Made by a program: the position numbers and the translations under genes. Below the pieces are notes generated by a model that had not been told where the DNA came from, ran no database searches, and worked only from the letters and a program-made list of their open reading frames with translations. From the NCBI GenBank assembly GCA_036491435.1, contig DASXBZ010000095.1, positions 1 to 10,425 of the forward strand: a DNA stretch of 10,425 bases, read 5' to 3'. Position 1 is the stretch's first letter; each line of letters begins with the position of its first letter. The DNA comes from Bog-473 sp036491435. GTDB lineage: Bacteria > Actinomycetota > Acidimicrobiia > Acidimicrobiales > RAAP-2. This document shows positions 7,650 through 10,425 of the stretch, one piece after another.

Positions 7650-8639
7650 TCAGACGGACGGCCCCCCGATCCAGCCGCGGCGCCAAAAGAGCGTGACAAG
7701 GAACACCACGGCAGCCAGCTCGAGGCCGATGCCCAACACGAAGAAGCTCCACGTCGGCGCCAGCCACACCCGCACCATGTAGGCGAAGTTCTGACCGAAG
7801 AAACCGGTCAGGAAGCTGAGCGGCAAGAAGATCGTCGCAATGATGGTCAGCTGCTTCATTACGACGTTGAGGCGGTTCGAGACGGTTGAAAGGTGTGTGT
7901 CCATCACTCCGCTCAAGAGGTCTCGATAGTTGTCAACCAGGTCGGCCAGCCGGATGAGATGGTCGTAGAGGTCCCGGAAGTAGCGCGACGCCTCGTCGGT
8001 CATGCCTGGCACCTCGGCCACCCCGGAGTTGATGCTCGCCATCATGTCGCGCTGGGGTGCGATGACCTTGCGCATGTCCATGAGTGAACGCTTCATGTCG
8101 AAGAGCTCCCCCAGCTGCGCCTCGGTGGGCGCCTTCAAGATGTCGTCCTCGAGTGCGTCGATCCGGTCGTCGAACTTGGACAGCACCGGGAAGAAACTGT
8201 CCGCCAACGCACTCACGGTGAGGTAGACGATCACGATCTGCGGCGACGCGGCATCCTTGGCGTGGTGCTGCTCGATGCGCGCCCGCACCTGTGCCAGGGA
8301 GGAGCAGTTTTCTCCGCGGTGCACCGTCACCACATAGCGATCGGTCCAAAACAAATGGACCTCCGCCTGACCGGTGTGCTGTGGATCGGCGCCGCGGGCC
8401 ACGAGGTACATGAAGGTGTCGTAGTCGTCGATGCGCGGCCGTTGGTTGAATCGCTCCGCCGCCTGCACTGCCAGCGGGTGTATCTTGAAGTGGACGCTTA
8501 GCAGCTCGGCGACCGAGCCGTCGGTTGCCTCGTCGTCCAGATCCAGCCAGAAAAACTCGTTGCTCCCGAGAGCGGAGAGCACGTTCTCCATCGTGGCCGG
8601 CTCGTCGTGAGCGTTGATGCGCAGCGTTCCCTTCAGCAC
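7650..8639 (-). CDS. corA: CorA-family divalent cation transporter
   Basis: The protein has 329 residues, typical for CorA, a pentameric inner-membrane channel for Mg2+ or related metals. The cytosolic N-terminal alpha/beta domain covers about 1-150, and long helices follow (FDDRIDALEDDIL; RLADLVDNYRDLLSGVMDTHL). Two C-terminal membrane helices sit at about 261-281 and 299-318. The signature loop reads FFGQNF (Gly282-Gln283-Asn284), so the classical GMN is GQN. The C-terminal tail is basic (WRRGW), fitting a cytoplasmic end. I chose the GTG at 8639 (MLKGTLRINAHD). The open frame runs to 8960 but would overlap the upstream oxidoreductase, and a -10-like hexamer stands 6 nt before this GTG. An ATG at 8591 is less likely. 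The family is certain, but magnesium versus another metal is not decided by sequence. The gene converges on the patatin gene with 3 bp between stops. Confidence 0.92.
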   Translation of the reverse strand: MLKGTLRINAHDEPATMENVLSALGSNEFFWLDLDDEATDGSVAELLSVHFKIHPLAVQAAERFNQRPRIDDYDTFMYLVARGADPQHTGQAEVHLFWTDRYVVTVHRGENCSSLAQVRARIEQHHAKDAASPQIVIVYLTVSALADSFFPVLSKFDDRIDALEDDILKAPTEAQLGELFDMKRSLMDMRKVIAPQRDMMASINSGVAEVPGMTDEASRYFRDLYDHLIRLADLVDNYRDLLSGVMDTHLSTVSNRLNVVMKQLTIIATIFLPLSFLTGFFGQNFAYMVRVWLAPTWSFFVLGIGLELAAVVFLVTLFWRRGWIGGPSV

Positions 8640-8645
8640 CGCCCC

Positions 8646-8651
8646 AGTTTC
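8646..8651 (-). promoter_or_regulatory. Candidate -10 box for leaderless corA mRNA
   Basis: The minus strand reads GAAACT, then 6 nt (GGGGCG), then the GTG start at 8639. It matches NANNNT with the same 6-nt spacing as at thiO and the patatin gene. No -35 is recognisable at the proper distance. GGGGCG is not a good Shine-Dalgarno sequence. Confidence 0.35.
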
Positions 8652-8654
8652 ACG

Positions 8655-8677
8655 TCCCGACCCGCGCCGGGGTGGGA
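8655..8677. repeat. Inverted repeat between the DAO oxidoreductase and corA
   Basis: TCCCGACCC and GGGTGGGA pair as an 8-bp GC-rich stem with one bulged base around a 6-nt loop (GCGCCG). It lies 18 nt after the oxidoreductase stop and just upstream of the candidate corA promoter. It could be a weak terminator of the upstream gene. There is no U-tract, so this is tentative. Confidence 0.35.
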
Positions 8678-8695
8678 TGGCCTGGGACCCTTGGT

Positions 8696-9844
8696 TCAGC
8701 CGAAGCGTGCCGGGTCGAACGAGTCCGGTAGAGGCGGCTCTCCCGCCGGCGCGTCGAGCCCCGCAATGTGGTGGGCCAGCACGCGGGCGGAATAGGGGCC
8801 TTGCAGCAGGCCGTTGGGCCCATGTCCGGTGGCCACCCACGCGTTCGACCAGCCCGGGACGCGGCCGACGATTGCCCGGTCGTCCGGTGAGGTCGGCCGC
8901 AACCCGACCCGCGTCTCGCCGTAGGTGGCGCCGGCGAGCCCGGGCGCGACGACGAGGCACTCACGCAACAGCTCGTGCAGACCGGCCGCAGTGGCGTCGA
9001 CCGAGAACCCGGCTCCGGGCTCGAAGGTCCCACCGCAGGCAACCCGCCCTCCCGGCCACGGCACGAGATAGTGGGTGAGCAACGGCTGCGCGATCGGCCA
9101 CGTCTCCGTCGCCGCGTCGACACCGAGATGCAGGATCTGGCCCTTGGTCGGCCCGACCGGGAGCTCGTGGCCCAGCCACTCCCCCATGGCCGCCGTCCAC
9201 GCGCCTCCACTCACCGCCAACGCCGAGCACTCGACGTTGCGCTCGCCCTGGACCGCGATCGCCGTGACGTGGCGGCCACCGTTCGCTCCCGCGGCGACGC
9301 CGTGCACCGACCCCGCCATGAAGGTGACGCCGCGGTGCGCCGCGGCCGCCCGCAACGCGGCCGCCATGCCGCGCCCGTCGACCCGCGCCGACGAGGGCGA
9401 ATAGAGGGCCCGGTGGACCGGTCCGAGGGGCGGGAAGAGCCGGCGTGCCTCATCGGACGAGATCTCGGCGACCTCGCCGCCGCTCCGTCGCAAGGTGATC
9501 TCGGCAAAGGGCGCGAACCACGAGTCCTCGTGCTCCTGCAGGCCGAGCGAGAGCAGCCCGCACACGCCGTAACCGGCGGCGGCCACATCGGCGCCGTCCG
9601 CTTCCAGGCGGCCCAACAGCTGCGGGTAGTGCACGCCGCACTGGTGCAGGAAGGGCCAGAGCGCGCCGTCGCTGTCGTGGCTCGTGGCGGGCGAGAGGAT
9701 CCCGGCGCCGGCATCGGTGGCGCGCCCTGGATGCGCCGCATCGACCACGGTGACCGAGAGGTCCAGGCACGCCAGCTCGTAGGCGAGGGTGAGTCCGACC
9801 AACCCGGCGCCCACGACCGCCACGTCGCAGCGCTCCCCGGTCAC
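8696..9844 (-). CDS. FAD-dependent oxidoreductase of the DAO family
   Basis: The protein has 382 residues. The N-terminal Rossmann motif is VVGAGLVG (Gly12, Gly14, Gly17) and Asp35 ends the second strand where the FAD ribose binds. The DAO fold continues with GAGILSP near 50, PTKGQILHLG in the middle and VGLRPTSPDDRAIVG near 315. The C-terminal block is TGHGPNGLLQGPYSARVLA. It resembles ThiO overall, but the ThiO pair Tyr-Arg after Gly-His is Gly342-Pro343 here; Arg316 is kept. The substrate is therefore probably not simple glycine; an amine or another amino or imino acid is possible. The GTG at 9844 is chosen because the FAD motif begins 10 residues in. A TGAACT hexamer stands 6 nt upstream. 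No thiamin gene adjoins it. It is divergent from the haloalkane-dehalogenase-like gene, and a shared pathway is unproven. Confidence 0.85.
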   Translation of the reverse strand: MTGERCDVAVVGAGLVGLTLAYELACLDLSVTVVDAAHPGRATDAGAGILSPATSHDSDGALWPFLHQCGVHYPQLLGRLEADGADVAAAGYGVCGLLSLGLQEHEDSWFAPFAEITLRRSGGEVAEISSDEARRLFPPLGPVHRALYSPSSARVDGRGMAAALRAAAAHRGVTFMAGSVHGVAAGANGGRHVTAIAVQGERNVECSALAVSGGAWTAAMGEWLGHELPVGPTKGQILHLGVDAATETWPIAQPLLTHYLVPWPGGRVACGGTFEPGAGFSVDATAAGLHELLRECLVVAPGLAGATYGETRVGLRPTSPDDRAIVGRVPGWSNAWVATGHGPNGLLQGPYSARVLAHHIAGLDAPAGEPPLPDSFDPARFG

Positions 9845-9900
9845 GGCGCGAGTTCATCAGGCCCGGCGCCGTCCCGCCAGCGGTGCGGCACACTGAGGCC
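9845..9900. promoter_or_regulatory. Divergent promoter spacer between two GTG-start genes
   Basis: Only 56 bp separate the two opposed start codons. On the minus strand TGAACT (9856-9851) lies 6 nt before the oxidoreductase GTG. On the plus strand CACACT (9889-9894) lies 6 nt before the dehalogenase GTG. Either would give a leaderless mRNA. A GC palindrome CGGCGCCG at 9864-9871 sits between the two boxes and could be an operator half or chance. Neither side has a good Shine-Dalgarno sequence. Confidence 0.4.
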
Positions 9901-10425
9901 GTGGACGTGCTCCGCACACCTGACGAGGCGTTTGCCGAGCTTCCCGGATTTCCCTTCAGCCCGCAGTACGCCGAACTGCCCGACGGGCTGCGGATGCACT
10001 ACGTCGACGAAGGCCCACGTGACGCCGAAGCCGTCCTGCTGCTCCACGGCCAGCCGACCTGGTCCTACCTCTACCGCACGGTGATCGATCGCCTCGTGGC
10101 ACACGGCTTGCGCGCGGTGGCGCCCGACCTCGTTGGTTTCGGGCGCTCCGACAAGCCCACGGCGCGCACGGCGCACTCCGTCCGAGGGCATGTGGCCTGG
10201 GTGACGCAGTTCGCCGACGCCCTCGGTCTCCGCGGCGTCACCCTCGTCGTCCAGGACTGGGGCGGACCGATTGGCCTCGGCATGCTGGCGGAACGCCCGG
10301 GGATCGTCGGGCGCGTCGTGGCGGCCAACACGGCGCTGCACACGGCCGACGGCACGCTCGAGGGTCGTCTGGCTTGGCCTGTGCACGCTTCGGGCGATGC
10401 AACCGTGACGGTGAGCGCCGCGCTG
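9901..10425 (+). CDS. Haloalkane dehalogenase-like alpha/beta hydrolase, N-terminal part
   Basis: The first 175 codons are present, of about 300 usual in the family; the frame is still open at the right edge. Such enzymes split carbon-halogen bonds through an aspartyl ester. Visible parts are the opening VDVLRTPDEAFAELPGFPF, GLRMHYVDEGP, the oxyanion segment HGQPTWSYLY (49-58), APDLVGFGRSDKP and the nucleophile elbow VVQDWGGPIG. The elbow contains Asp119 and Trp120, the halide-binding Trp next to the nucleophile. These resemble subfamily I (DhlA/DhmA-like), where HGEPTW is usual; Glu is Gln51 here. Trp159 in LAW may be the second halide-binding residue, but the alignment is uncertain. The acid and His of the triad lie outside the window. 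The GTG at 9901 matches the family N-terminus better than the ATG at 9991. Real halide substrates cannot be inferred. Confidence 0.87.
   Translation, partial: MDVLRTPDEAFAELPGFPFSPQYAELPDGLRMHYVDEGPRDAEAVLLLHGQPTWSYLYRTVIDRLVAHGLRAVAPDLVGFGRSDKPTARTAHSVRGHVAWVTQFADALGLRGVTLVVQDWGGPIGLGMLAERPGIVGRVVAANTALHTADGTLEGRLAWPVHASGDATVTVSAAL

Noticed and set aside
8640..8960. Upstream extension of corA to 8960
   Set aside because: The extra 107 residues are Arg/Pro/Gly-rich, have no CorA homology and would overlap the end of the DAO oxidoreductase gene on the same strand.
8975..10084. A 369-residue plus-strand open frame
   Set aside because: It is antisense to the DAO oxidoreductase and then runs through the dehalogenase start in another frame. 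No motif supports it.

Overview
This is a high-GC window (roughly 70% G+C by eye) with strong third-position GC bias. That bias leaves long meaningless reading frames antisense to almost every gene. GTG starts, candidate leaderless promoters and the protein families present suggest an actinobacterium, possibly of the Acidimicrobiia type. The lineage is inferred from style, not from a marker gene. There is no phage, insertion sequence, CRISPR array, tRNA or rRNA in view, and no gene-free stretch longer than about 100 bases.

Layout. On the minus strand, positions 4714 down to 1 hold gltB, the complete large subunit of glutamate synthase, whose stop overlaps by 8 nt the start of gltD, the small subunit, cut by the window edge. 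A 99-bp divergent spacer separates gltB from the plus-strand run thiO (glycine oxidase), thiS (sulfur carrier, 4-nt overlap) and a patatin-like lipid hydrolase. The hydrolase ends 3 bp from the stop of a converging minus-strand CorA-type divalent-cation transporter. Upstream of corA on the same strand is a second FAD oxidoreductase of the DAO family, related to but distinct from ThiO. Across a 56-bp divergent spacer from it, a haloalkane-dehalogenase-like alpha/beta hydrolase begins and runs off the right edge.

How they work together. GltB and GltD form the two-subunit glutamate synthase, which makes two glutamates from glutamine and 2-oxoglutarate. ThiO and ThiS supply the imine and sulfur inputs for the thiamin thiazole ring, but thiG, their usual partner, is not next to them here. 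The other genes look like separate transcription units.

No new multi-gene system is evident. The most notable pattern is that five genes carry a -10-like hexamer exactly 6 nt before the chosen start codon, as expected of leaderless transcripts. These hexamers also support the three GTG starts picked here. Other points worth a look are a basic insertion in the patatin, a DAO enzyme lacking the Tyr-Arg pair of ThiO, and a G9 tract inside gltB.
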